A stretch of 64,000 bases of DNA, taken from Kocuria soli. GTDB lineage: Bacteria; Actinomycetota; Actinomycetes; Actinomycetales; Micrococcaceae. How positions within the stretch are numbered: the stretch's first letter is position 1; the number at the start of each line of letters is the position of its first letter. Shown here piece by piece: positions 1 through 7,232 of this stretch. Location: the NCBI RefSeq assembly GCF_003797835.1, contig NZ_RKMF01000002.1, forward strand, positions 124,001 to 188,000, given 5' to 3'. A program made the position numbers and the translations under genes. The notes under the pieces were generated by a model that saw nothing but the letters and a program-made list of their open reading frames with translations, did no database searches and was not told the origin of the DNA.

Positions 1-621
1 ATAGGCGTGGAACGCCCAGATGACGTGCTCGGCGCGTTCCGGGTCGATCGTGATGGTGCGGACCTCGCGGCCGTCGTCGAACCGACGCTCGTTGAGGTAG
101 CCGAGCGGTGCCCGCCCCGGCGTTCCCCCGTGAATGGCTTTCTGTCGCATTCCCTTCGTCACCTCGGTGGCGAGGTTCTGGGAGTAGAACTCCGCGATGG
201 AAGCCATGATCCCATGCAGCAGTCTCCCGCTCGGGGTCGTGCTGATCGCCTCCGTCGTGGACACCAGGTAGGCGCCGGTGTTCTGGATGGTCCTGGTGAT
301 CGCGGCGTCGTCGGCGCGGTTGCGGGCGAGGCGGTCGATCTTGTGTACGATCACGAAGTCCACCGGCCGGTCCTGGATGTACTCCAGCATCCGCCGCAGT
401 TCCGGGCGTTCCAGCGACCTGCCCGAGCGGCCACGTTCGACGAACTCCGCGACCACGAGAGCGCCCATGTCCAACGCTCGCCGCCGGTTCGCCTCCCGCT
501 GCGCTGGGATCGACAACCCCTCCGGCTCAGAGCCGCGGCGGGCCTGATCGAGGGTGGAGACACGGACATAGGACACGGCCCGAAGCGGAGACAACGGACT
601 CTCTGTGGTTGTAGTAGTCAC
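1..621 (-). CDS. Large serine recombinase (site-specific integrase), 3' end outside window
   Basis: My own reverse-strand translation gives a continuous frame of about 206 residues. It starts with the resolvase N-terminal signature AVSYVRVSTLDQ, with the catalytic serine in RVSTLDQ. It continues through ERGRSGRSLERPELRRML, the catalytic-core helix VDFVIVHKIDRLARN, and SGRLLHGIMASIAEFYSQNL at the start of the long helix. After that comes GGTPGRAPLGYLNERR, the beginning of the Recombinase domain found in large serine integrases. The protein is still open at position 1, so the zinc-ribbon and coiled-coil region lies outside. The start is uncertain: GTG at 621 has a GGAGG only one base upstream, and an in-frame TAG lies at 660-658. 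Such proteins integrate or excise phages and integrative elements, so this suggests the left end belongs to a mobile element. Family confidence is high; start confidence is low. Confidence 0.85.
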   Translation of the reverse strand, partial: MTTTTTESPLSPLRAVSYVRVSTLDQARRGSEPEGLSIPAQREANRRRALDMGALVVAEFVERGRSGRSLERPELRRMLEYIQDRPVDFVIVHKIDRLARNRADDAAITRTIQNTGAYLVSTTEAISTTPSGRLLHGIMASIAEFYSQNLATEVTKGMRQKAIHGGTPGRAPLGYLNERRFDDGREVRTITIDPERAEHVIWAFHAY

Positions 622-676
622 GCCTCCAACGCTTCGGGACGCGGACACGGACGCGCGCTATATGCGAGGCTGGGTG

Positions 677-1522
677 TCACCGTGGCTGAACACGGGGGTC
701 AAGGTAGGAGGCCACCAGCGCTATCTGCTGGTCGAGGTCCGCTTCAGAGACCGCCTCCAGCCGCTCCTTGCGACGCCAGGCCGCCCACTTGGCCTGACCG
801 ACCTGCCCATAGCCGACCACGTGCGGTGCGACGGGTTCGAGGGCGACGCCGCGGTAGCGGGCCACTGCTCACGCGGAGCGGAGCAGTTCATCGGCGTCGA
901 TGCCTTGTCGGGCGAGTTGGACGATGTCGACGTAGTCGCGCCACCGGGTGCTGGTGATTCCCCGCTCCAGGATGGTGACGCCCTTCTCGGCGATCGTGGT
1001 CTCGGGCGCGTAGCCGAGCAGCAGGATCGGGTCGCCCAGGATACGGTCGATGCGCACGCGGCGAGGCGCGGGCACGATCGGATCTCCGGTGGAGACATCC
1101 CACGCGGTGGTGCCCTTCCACGGCCCGATCGACACGCCGACTCGAACCCGGGATCCTGGGTAGTCGGCTTGCTCGCGGATCTCCTGCACGCTGATCGAGC
1201 CGAGATCGAACACCACCCCGTCATCGATCTCGACGGCGGCGATGTCGTGAACCACTGCGATGAGGTGATCGGTTGTGACGTCGGTTCCGACGGGGTTAGC
1301 ATCGGCGTCTTTCGTCGGGCGCCGCACGCCGTAGGCGGCCAGCAGGATCCCGCCCTTGAGGACGAAGTCCTCGGCATGGGCGGTGCGGGTGAGCCGATCC
1401 AGGAACGACTCCAGCGTGTGCCGGATCAGATACTCCTGCGTCGGCGCACCCGTCCCGGTATTCGCGGCTGCCGAGCGTGCCGCAGACTGGATGCGGCGGA
1501 ACACCTCATCGCACACGCTCAC
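677..1522 (-). pseudogene. abiEii: AbiEii-type nucleotidyltransferase toxin, interrupted by in-frame TGA
   Basis: The first part (1522 to 869, 217 aa) begins with GTG that overlaps the stop of the AbiEi-like gene by 4 bp (GTGA). It carries the AbiEii/AbiGii nucleotidyltransferase hallmark FVLKGGILLAAYG followed by RPTKDADA (residues about 50-75), and then EKGVTILERGITSTRWRDYVDI, a typical AbiEii core. Translation stops at TGA 871-869. Without any frame change the sequence continues for 63 residues (GVALEPVAPHV..., QAKWAAWRRK..., stop at 679-677), which resembles the normal C-terminal tail of actinobacterial homologues. I read this as one 280-residue gene broken by a nonsense codon. Alternatively the 217-aa product is functional, or a GTG at 865 restarts translation of a separate small protein. 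AbiEii family toxins transfer nucleotides to tRNA or other targets and are countered by AbiEi. Confidence 0.75.
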
Positions 1523-2076
1523 GCCAGCGCCTCCAACGCCTGCAGGACCGGGGACTTCGCCCGAGGGAGACGAGAGGCGATCTCCATCAACCGAGCAGGC
1601 TTCCCGCCGCGGCGCAGCCACTCCTTCAACGACTCCCGCGCCAGCTCGTACCCGACCTCGCCACGCAACCGGAACGCGTCGGCGATCGAGCGTTCGGGCG
1701 AGTAGATCCCGATGGTCTGATCCGTGCCCGGAATCGGGATCTCCTCACGGCCGATGTCAAACGTGGCCCGGTCGAACTGATGCCAAGCGATAGCGCCATC
1801 GCTCGCCGGTGTGCGCGACCCGCGCGGGATCGCGACATCCAACGCGGCGGGGATCACATCAGTCAGATCCTGATGAGCGAGCGCCGACGTCAAACAGATC
1901 GTCGCATCCGGGCGACGAGTCGCGGCCTCGATCCAGTCCCAGTCCGCCGCATCCGCATCCGCCGGCAGGTATATGCCCCGCGCGACCCGCTCCAGCCGCC
2001 CCTCGCGCGCCGCACGATACAGCCCGCTGCGCGACATGCCGGCCTCCTCGGCCGAGCCCGGCCTCAACGTCGCCAT
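1519..2076 (-). CDS. abiEi: AbiEi-family antitoxin / transcriptional regulator
   Basis: A 185-residue protein that starts at ATG 2076-2074 with GGAGGG about 8 bases upstream. Longer in-frame starts exist but read through the promoter region. The N-terminus (MATLRPGSAEEAGMSRSGLY, then AREGRLERVARGIYLP) is the winged-helix AbiEi_4-type domain. The middle (TICLTSALAHQDLTD, VAIPRGSRTPA) and the C-terminal ERSIADAFRLRGEVGYELA segment match the type IV antitoxin C-terminal domain. Its stop overlaps the start of the toxin gene, so the two are translationally coupled. Family members neutralise AbiEii and repress their own operon by binding inverted repeats; a candidate dyad lies at 2095-2110. The gene looks intact although its partner is broken. 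Confidence 0.8.
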   Translation of the reverse strand: MATLRPGSAEEAGMSRSGLYRAAREGRLERVARGIYLPADADAADWDWIEAATRRPDATICLTSALAHQDLTDVIPAALDVAIPRGSRTPASDGAIAWHQFDRATFDIGREEIPIPGTDQTIGIYSPERSIADAFRLRGEVGYELARESLKEWLRRGGKPARLMEIASRLPRAKSPVLQALEALA

Positions 2077-2094
2077 CGCCGCCACCCTCCATCT

Positions 2095-2142
2095 GATACA
2101 AACCGTATACACGTAAGCATAGCTGATGACGAATTGCGCCAA
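2095..2142 (-). promoter_or_regulatory. Candidate abiE promoter and AbiEi operator
   Basis: On the reverse strand TTGGCG (2142-2137) and TATGCT (2121-2116) form a possible -35/-10 pair with a short 15-bp spacer. Just downstream, GTATAC (2110-2105) and GTATC (2099-2095 read on the minus strand) form an imperfect dyad GTATAC-GGTTT-GTATC. This sits at the expected transcription start, about 20 bases before the antitoxin start codon. Autorepression through inverted repeats is known for AbiEi proteins; this particular site is inferred. Confidence 0.35.
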
Positions 2143-2352
2143 CCCGAGTGGCCAAGAGGCAGCACGCCTGCATACTGCTACCCCCAGCATGTCGTCCACG
2201 CGACCGATGGCAGAAGGTCGGTGAGGTGTTTGCCTGCCGCGCGAAGGGCTCATGACGCACCTGCTCATGCCCCCGACCGCGTGTCGAATGCGACTGTCGG
2301 TGCCTCCTATGGGATGCTTGTGCCTCGACCTAGAGTCATGGAGGCGTAGAGC

Positions 2353-3123
2353 ATGGTCCCGATCAAGACGTCCGTTGAGGACATCGAGAAGATTCTCAAC
2401 TACCTCGCAAAGCAGATCGGTTTCACGGCAATCACGAAGGTCGAGAGTACGTTGGGGTCACTCGACGGTCGGAAGCTCGGCGCAATGGTGGAGTTCGGCT
2501 TAGTCACTCGTGACGGTGCCAACATCAAGATCACGGATCGTGGGTCGAAGTTCGCGTCGGGAGACCAGGCTGGCGCACTCAAGGAGACCGTTGGTGGAGT
2601 CGCGCTCTATCACGCGACGCTTGAGTGGGTCCATTATGGGAGTCGGAGCGAGGTGACGGCTACCGAGATCGGCCAGTACTGGGAGACGAAGCACTCCGCC
2701 ACGATTGGAGGCGTGAAGGGCGACACGCTCAAGAACGGAGCCGTCTGCTTCGGTCGGATTGTTCAAGGCGCAGGCCTTGGCGCACTGACTATCGGTCGCG
2801 GGGGCAACGAAACTCGAATTGCTTTCGACCTTTCCGTTGTCGACTCGGTGCTTCATTCCACATCAGCAGCGGCGGCAGTTCCCGAAGGAGAAGAGCCGAC
2901 AGCACCTCCGGTGTCAGCGCCACCTTCTGGTTCGGAGGCCGCGGCACCCGCGGCCGAAGCGGTTCCCCAGATCCGAGACGTGGCCGTATCAGCCAGCCCC
3001 AGCGTGCACGTTAATGTTGAAATCCACATCGCAGCGGACGCCAGGGCCGACACGGTGCGCGAAATATTCAAGAACATGGCGCGGTACGTGCTGAACAAGC
3101 CCGTAAACGATGACGACGACTGA
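2353..3123 (+). CDS. DUF5343-like protein, partner of HEPN gene
   Basis: A 256-residue protein of unknown function. Residues about 1-160 look like an all-alpha, winged-helix-like region (helix with ILNYLAKQIGF, later FGLVTRDGANIKITDRGSKF resembling a wing followed by a recognition segment). Residues about 180-215 are a low-complexity Ala/Pro/Ser/Glu linker. The C-terminus has a compact strand-helix unit, SVHVNVEIHI followed by TVREIFKNMARYVLN, like the C-terminal unit I recall in DUF5343-type proteins. That assignment is from memory and tentative. The last 14 bp overlap the next gene, which argues for coupled translation and a shared function. Base composition is less GC-biased than in the core genes to the right, consistent with acquisition. 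Confidence 0.6.
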   Translation: MVPIKTSVEDIEKILNYLAKQIGFTAITKVESTLGSLDGRKLGAMVEFGLVTRDGANIKITDRGSKFASGDQAGALKETVGGVALYHATLEWVHYGSRSEVTATEIGQYWETKHSATIGGVKGDTLKNGAVCFGRIVQGAGLGALTIGRGGNETRIAFDLSVVDSVLHSTSAAAAVPEGEEPTAPPVSAPPSGSEAAAPAAEAVPQIRDVAVSASPSVHVNVEIHIAADARADTVREIFKNMARYVLNKPVNDDDD

Positions 3124-3676
3124 GGACGCGATCGCCCAGATTCAGCGGTTGGGCGAGTTCCAGGAAACGCACAGACTACCCGTCACCAACATCGCTAAGC
3201 AGGCCCCCGCCGCCGCGCTGCACTCGCTCCGAGATGCCGCCGCGCTTGCACCGGCGACCTACGAGGCATATCTGAAAGAAGCGATCGACTGCTACGAGAA
3301 CGGCGCGTATCGCGGCGCCGTACTGATGGTCTGGTCAGCAACGGTGGAGCACATCTACTCTGCGATCGCGAGCCAGCGGTCGGGGTTCAAGACGCTTGAG
3401 AAGCACAATGCTGCCCGCTTCGGGCAGTCCAGTGCGTACAAGAAAGTAAAGAAGAAGGACGACCTACTCTACTTGAGCGACCAAAACTTCTTTCAAATAT
3501 GCGAGGACGCGGGCGTCTTCAACAAGAACGCCCGCAAGTTGTTGACTGAGAAGCTGGACACGCGCAATCGCTGTGGCCATCCGACAGGGTACGTAATCGG
3601 TCGCGAGGAAGCCGTAGTCTTCATCGAGAGCCTCATCCTAAACATCATCAACGGCCCGATGATGAACTGGAAGTAG
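3110..3676 (+). CDS. HEPN-type protein with R-x4-H motif (putative RNase)
   Basis: A 188-residue, mainly helical protein. Residues about 48-75 (EAYLKEAIDCYENGAY, then GAVLMVWSATVEHIYSAI) resemble the second helix of HEPN domains, where an aromatic and a small-residue face packs on a partner. Near residue 150 is TRNRCGHPTG, which contains Arg-x4-His with Asn directly after Arg. This is the catalytic motif of HEPN ribonucleases. A lysine-rich loop (SSAYKKVKKKDD, about 107-118) could bind RNA. The gene overlaps the preceding DUF5343-like gene by 14 bp in a different frame and lies between an AbiE system and a resolvase-type gene, a defence-island setting. I infer a toxin or RNA-cleaving effector; it could also be a non-catalytic HEPN protein. 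The AA-rich codon use (AAA, AAG, TTG, CTA) differs from the core genome. Confidence 0.6.
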   Translation: MTTTEDAIAQIQRLGEFQETHRLPVTNIAKQAPAAALHSLRDAAALAPATYEAYLKEAIDCYENGAYRGAVLMVWSATVEHIYSAIASQRSGFKTLEKHNAARFGQSSAYKKVKKKDDLLYLSDQNFFQICEDAGVFNKNARKLLTEKLDTRNRCGHPTGYVIGREEAVVFIESLILNIINGPMMNWK

Positions 3677-3959
3677 CGCCAGCAGGCCACCGGGGCATCG
3701 CGGACGCAAGGGCGACTCGCTGTTGTGGATCCAGACGATCTTGCACATCGGCGCGTACCTGACAATAATCCGCGCAGAGCGCCTGGCGAAATACCTGCGC
3801 GAAACTAACCTGACCGTCCCTGCTGTGATGTAGCGATTCGGCTGGCACTTCCGCAGTCATGTCGCCAGGCTCTTCTGCCAATAGGTCGGCGTCACACCTG
3901 GCCCGCTACGCAGGATGCGCGTCAGCGTGCCGTGAGTCCTCGCGGACGGCTCAGCACTC
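3677..3959. other. Non-coding or degraded stretch in the accessory island
   Basis: No complete gene was supported here. A forward reading frame ending at TAG 3831-3833 gives a protein-like string (DSLLWIQTILHIGAYLTIIR, then ERLAKYLRETN). It has no convincing start and may be the tail of a lost gene. No tRNA or direct repeats were seen. Confidence 0.3.
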
Positions 3960-4250
3960 TCATCGCAGGGAGTCGTTCGTGTGCGTCCACACAGTCATCC
4001 GATGGATACCGAACCGCCGCGAGATCGAGACCACGCTTTCGCCGTTCGCTCGGGCAGTTCTAATAGCGTCCACTTCGCTGTCCGTCAGTGGTGTTCTAGC
4101 TCGTCTCTTAGGGTTCGCCACGACTCCGGGGTCGTCCTCGACGGCACCTTGCGGCTCGTCGCCAACAGCGAGTTTCGCCTGATCCCACGCGGTACCGAGC
4201 CGCTCGAACCTCTGCCAGGTGTTCGGTTTGAGTCCGCCCGCGTCCACCAC
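3960..4250 (-). CDS. Resolvase-type helix-turn-helix protein, possibly a recombinase remnant
   Basis: A 96-residue frame whose last 45 residues (PLTDSEVDAIRTARANGESV, then SISRRFGIHRMTVW) are a Hin/resolvase-type HTH as found at the C-terminus of small serine recombinases. The first 50 residues (GLKPNTWQRFERLGTAWDQA) are not recognised. The frame stays open upstream past the GTG at 4250 towards the hairpin at 4264-4300, so the annotated start is arbitrary. No catalytic serine domain is present. It is either a stand-alone DNA-binding protein of the mobile island or the tail of a deleted recombinase. It marks the right side of the accessory region. Confidence 0.5.
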   Translation of the reverse strand: MVDAGGLKPNTWQRFERLGTAWDQAKLAVGDEPQGAVEDDPGVVANPKRRARTPLTDSEVDAIRTARANGESVVSISRRFGIHRMTVWTHTNDSLR

Positions 4251-4263
4251 ATTGAGGTAGACG

Positions 4264-4300
4264 AGAACGAGGGCCGCGCCGGAAGGCGGACCCTCGTTCT
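4264..4300. terminator. Hairpin terminator downstream of padR-like gene
   Basis: Perfect 10-bp arms AGAACGAGGG (4264-4273) and CCCTCGTTCT (4291-4300) enclose a 17-base loop and are followed on the plus strand by TTT. It lies 20 bases beyond the stop of the reverse-strand PadR gene, so it may end that transcript as well as reads coming from the left. Confidence 0.6.
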
Positions 4301-4319
4301 TTTGTGGTTGGGGTTTGCC

Positions 4320-4871
4320 TCAGCGAGCACCCTTTTCCGCATCGGCCGCGGCCCGGCCCAGGAGCTCGTCGAGCCACGTGAGCGCGGTCTGATGGGCACG
4401 GATCCCGTAGTCCAGCGTCGCGCGCCCGTAGCGAGCCACATCGCCCAATTCGGCCGGCACTTCAGACGTGGCGACTTGCGATTCCACGACCTCGAGGGTC
4501 GCGGCTTCTGCGGCCACAGTGGTTCGCAGTTGTTCGAGGGCCGTGAGCCGGTCGGTAGCGTCGAGCAGGCCCAAGAAGTAGACCCGCGAAAGGACGGCCG
4601 TGTCCATGTCGGCGCGCTCCGGGGGAGACAAGATCCATTCCTGGAAGGCTGCCTGTCCGGCATCGGTGATGCCGTACGTCTTTCGCCGACGTCCCTCGAC
4701 ATCCTGGGACACGATCTCCACCTCTCCACGCCGTAACAGGCCTTCCAGGGCGCGCTTGATGCTGCCTGCGCTGGCGGAGTAGAACAGTGAGATCCCTTCC
4801 TCGAAAGCCTTGAGCAGGTCGTACAGGCTCATGGGCCGTAGGAGCAGCAGTCCGAGGATCACGTGTGCCAT
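4320..4871 (-). CDS. PadR-family transcriptional regulator
   Basis: 183 residues. The N-terminal winged helix (MAHVILGLLLLRPMSLYDLL, FSASAGSIKRALEGLLRRGEV read as SIKRALEGLLRRGEVEIVSQ, then RRRKTYGITDAGQAAFQEWI) is the PadR domain, with the Y-x-I-T-x-x-G signature ending the wing. The C-terminal half is a helical Vir_act_alpha_C-like dimerisation domain (MDTAVLSRVYFLGLLDATDR, ALEQLRTTV). PadR repressors usually control an adjacent transporter or stress gene. Here the divergent neighbour encodes a CPBP membrane protease, and a dyad lies in the 93-bp gap between them. The ATG at 4871 is the natural start; the ligand is unknown. Confidence 0.85.
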   Translation of the reverse strand: MAHVILGLLLLRPMSLYDLLKAFEEGISLFYSASAGSIKRALEGLLRRGEVEIVSQDVEGRRRKTYGITDAGQAAFQEWILSPPERADMDTAVLSRVYFLGLLDATDRLTALEQLRTTVAAEAATLEVVESQVATSEVPAELGDVARYGRATLDYGIRAHQTALTWLDELLGRAAADAEKGAR

Positions 4872-4894
4872 GTAAGCAACCCTAGTCCTTGTAT

Positions 4895-4927
4895 CTCATA
4901 GGTATGTTTGATAGACCTATCTATGAG
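4895..4927. promoter_or_regulatory. Dyad between padR and CPBP genes, candidate PadR operator
   Basis: CTCATAG (4895-4901) is mirrored by CTATGAG (4921-4927). A second, inner pair, ATAGGT (4898-4903) and ACCTAT (4915-4920), is centred two bases to the left. The AT-rich dyad stands out in this GC-rich sequence and sits in the divergent promoter region, where an autoregulating PadR protein would bind. Inference from position and symmetry. Confidence 0.45.
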
Positions 4928-4964
4928 GCACATGGAGCCGCGCGGGTCATGACATCGGGAGGGG

Positions 4965-6455
4965 ATGGACAAGAACGTCGGCGGGTTGGTACCGGTGACG
5001 GTTGTGACGTTGGCAAGTGGGTGGCTCGGAGTGGGCCTCAATCGGCTGCTCGGAGTTCCGGATTCCATGGACAGCCCGGGAACTCTCTTGTGGCTGGTGA
5101 CGCCGATGCTTCTCGTGCTGGGAATGTGCCTGGCGCACCGCGTCAAGGCGCCGGGGAGGTGGGCTCCCCGCGTTGCCGAACCGTGGCCTTGGTACGTGGT
5201 TGCCCTGGTGATCTATCCCGTGGTGTGCCTGGTCAGCATCGCCGCCGGGGTGGTTACCGGCGGGGGATCCGTGGACACGCTTCGTTTCGGTGCGTTGGGT
5301 GTCGTGTTCGCATCCACGCTGGTTCCTCAACTTGTCAAGAACGTTTTCGAAGAAGCCGTGTGCCGGGGCTACTTCGTGGGTGGACTGGATGCGCGGCGTT
5401 GCGGCGATCCCGTCGTCTATCTCGTCTCGGGCGGCGTGTGGGGGCTGTGGCACCTGCCCTACTACCTGTACTTCCTGCCTGAGGAGCAGATCCGTTCCGT
5501 CATGGACGTCCCCAGGGGTCTGTTCGCCCTGGCTGCCTGCGCAGTGATGATGCTGTGGGGAGTGTTGTTCGCCGAACTGTTCCGACTGGCGCGGTCGATC
5601 TGGCCCTTGGTCCTGGCCCACGCCGTGGAGGATGCCACGGTCAATCCGCTCGTGTTCGACGGCCATTTGGAGATTCAACCGGGCTTCGAGTGGCTGATCT
5701 CGCCGATCGTGGGACTGCTGCCAGCAGTCATCCTCCTGGGGCTCGGGTTGTGGCTCAGGAGGATTCGCCGTGACCGAGGGCCTGCGCTTCGAGTGAGCCA
5801 CCGGGCGTCGTCGTCACTTTGTCAGGGAAAAGGCCACTTCCAGTCGCTGGAAGTGGCCTTTTCCCTGACAAAGTGTGTCCAGACCTACCGGATCTCAGTC
5901 GATCGCCTGCCCCCGCTTCTCCGGCAGCAGGAAGGCCGCCAAAGCAGCGACGGCGAATGCCGCCGAGAACACTCCGAAGGTCAAGGTCAGGCCCCCGGAG
6001 GACACCAGGAACGGCACCAGCAACGGGGCAATGATCGAGGCAATGCGTCCCACACCAGCAGCGCTTCCGGTTCCGGTACCTCGGACCGACGTGGGATAGA
6101 GCTCCGGACCGATCGCGTACAGCGCGCCCCACGCGCCCAGGTTGAAGAACGACAGGGCACAGCCCGCGGCAATGATCGTCCCGGGGGAGCCGGCCAGTCC
6201 GAAGGCAATGGCAGCACCGGCGGAACCGGCCAGGAACAGCGCAAGGGTCATGCGTCGCCCGATGACCTCGATCAACCACGCGGCCACCGCGTAACCGGGC
6301 AACTGCGCCAACGTCATGATCAGCGTGAACTCGAAGGACCGCACCAAAGTGAACCCCTGGGCGGTCAGCAGGGACGGGATCCACGTGAAGGCCCCGTAGT
6401 AGGACAGGTTGATGCAGAACCACACCACCCACAGCGCGATCGTCCGGCGTCGTAG
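4965..6455 (+). CDS. CPBP-family intramembrane metalloprotease with aberrant C-terminal extension
   Basis: The recognisable protein spans about residues 1-275 (to near 5790) and has roughly eight hydrophobic segments. The three CPBP (Abi/CAAX protease) motifs are present: FEEAVCRGY (Glu-Glu plus Arg, about residues 127-135), GVWGLWHLPYY (His, about 160) and WPLVLAHAVEDATVN (His, about 215). Family members are membrane metalloproteases linked to prenyl-protein processing, bacteriocin self-immunity or scaffolding. The normal stop appears lost. TGA codons sit in the other two frames at 5771-5773 and 5794-5796, but this frame runs on for over 200 residues, through a 28-bp perfect hairpin and antisense to the next gene. 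That tail is unlikely to be a real domain. ATG 4965 has GGGAGGGG abutting it, unusually close spacing. The gene is divergent from the padR gene. Confidence 0.75.
   Translation: MDKNVGGLVPVTVVTLASGWLGVGLNRLLGVPDSMDSPGTLLWLVTPMLLVLGMCLAHRVKAPGRWAPRVAEPWPWYVVALVIYPVVCLVSIAAGVVTGGGSVDTLRFGALGVVFASTLVPQLVKNVFEEAVCRGYFVGGLDARRCGDPVVYLVSGGVWGLWHLPYYLYFLPEEQIRSVMDVPRGLFALAACAVMMLWGVLFAELFRLARSIWPLVLAHAVEDATVNPLVFDGHLEIQPGFEWLISPIVGLLPAVILLGLGLWLRRIRRDRGPALRVSHRASSSLCQGKGHFQSLEVAFSLTKCVQTYRISVDRLPPLLRQQEGRQSSDGECRREHSEGQGQAPGGHQERHQQRGNDRGNASHTSSASGSGTSDRRGIELRTDRVQRAPRAQVEERQGTARGNDRPGGAGQSEGNGSTGGTGQEQRKGHASPDDLDQPRGHRVTGQLRQRHDQRELEGPHQSEPLGGQQGRDPREGPVVGQVDAEPHHPQRDRPAS
5816..5874. terminator. Perfect 28-bp inverted repeat, bidirectional terminator
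   Basis: The left arm 5816-5843 and right arm 5847-5874 are exactly complementary over 28 bp, with a 3-base TCG loop. Each strand carries a TTTT run within its 3' arm. It lies between the converging CPBP and MFS genes, the expected place for a two-way terminator. The arm length is far above usual. Confidence 0.8.
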
Positions 6456-7232
6456 ACCGGGGGAGAAGATCGTCTGATCCGTGTCCCGGATCGTCGTCGT
6501 TGCGCTGCCGCCTGACCTCGTGTGCTGATCGACGTCGTCGGAGTCCGGCTGCGCACCGGACGCCTGAGCAGCGTTCTCGAACTCCCGCACGATGGTTTCC
6601 GCCTGATCGTGGCGGCCCTTGGCCTCCAGGAAGCGGATGGACTCCGGGGTCTTCCACCGGATGATGAGCGACCACAACGCCGGTACGGCTCCGAGGGCCA
6701 GCGCCCAGCGCCAACCGTCCTCCGAACCGGCGACGACGAAGTAGCCGATCACCGCGGCGGCGATCCAGCCGAGCGCCCAGAACGCCTCCAACAGCACGAC
6801 CACGCGGCCGCGGATATTCTTGGGCGCGAACTCGGACACCAAGGTCGAGGCAACGGGCAGCTCGGCGCCAAGACCCAGCCCCACCAGGAAGCGCAGGACC
6901 AACAGCGCGCCCACGGAGGTGACCAGTGCGGTGGCCCCCGTGGCCAATCCGTAGACCAGCAGGGTCAGGGCGAACACCGAACGGCGTCCGATGCGATCGG
7001 CGAGCAGTCCACCCAACGTTGCGCCCACTGCCATCCCCACGAAGCCCATCGAAATGATCCAGGACTTGGTCGTGTCATCCAGCGCCCACTGCTGCCCGAG
7101 CGCCGCGATCACGAAGGAAATGAGCCCCACGTCCATCGCGTCCAAGGCCCAGCCGACGCCGGAGGTCCCGAGGAGTCTGCGGTGCTTGCTGGTGAAGGGG
7201 AGGCGTTCGAGTCGTTCGGTGCGGGTCAGCAT
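5895..7232 (-). CDS. MFS transporter, NiaP-like (probable niacin/NAD-precursor uptake)
   Basis: 445 residues with about 12 membrane segments in two halves and a charged central loop (residues about 215-255). Features: SGVGWALDAMDVGLISFVI in TM1, the MFS A-motif GGLLADRIGRRSVFA between TM2 and TM3, the RFLVGLGLGAELPVASTLVSEF segment typical of the SP/AAHS-type carriers, and PELYPTSVRGTGTG near TM10. It begins inside the last codons of the upstream NrtR-type regulator gene (7-bp overlap), so the two form an operon. NrtR regulators in actinobacteria control NAD biosynthesis and niacin uptake genes, so the substrate is inferred to be niacin or a related NAD precursor. Sequence alone would also allow an aromatic acid or sugar substrate. 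Confidence 0.75.
   Translation of the reverse strand: MLTRTERLERLPFTSKHRRLLGTSGVGWALDAMDVGLISFVIAALGQQWALDDTTKSWIISMGFVGMAVGATLGGLLADRIGRRSVFALTLLVYGLATGATALVTSVGALLVLRFLVGLGLGAELPVASTLVSEFAPKNIRGRVVVLLEAFWALGWIAAAVIGYFVVAGSEDGWRWALALGAVPALWSLIIRWKTPESIRFLEAKGRHDQAETIVREFENAAQASGAQPDSDDVDQHTRSGGSATTTIRDTDQTIFSPGLRRRTIALWVVWFCINLSYYGAFTWIPSLLTAQGFTLVRSFEFTLIMTLAQLPGYAVAAWLIEVIGRRMTLALFLAGSAGAAIAFGLAGSPGTIIAAGCALSFFNLGAWGALYAIGPELYPTSVRGTGTGSAAGVGRIASIIAPLLVPFLVSSGGLTLTFGVFSAAFAVAALAAFLLPEKRGQAID

Noticed and set aside
605-1705. 366-codon plus-strand frame at the left end
   Set aside because: It lies antisense to the AbiE genes, which have clear domain matches and a GTGA-type coupling; the plus frame has none.
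3720-3833. Forward reading frame giving a protein-like string (DSLLWIQTILHIGAYLTIIR...) between the HEPN gene and the resolvase-type gene
   Set aside because: No believable start codon or ribosome-binding site and only about 40-50 residues; it may be a remnant, so I did not list it as a gene.
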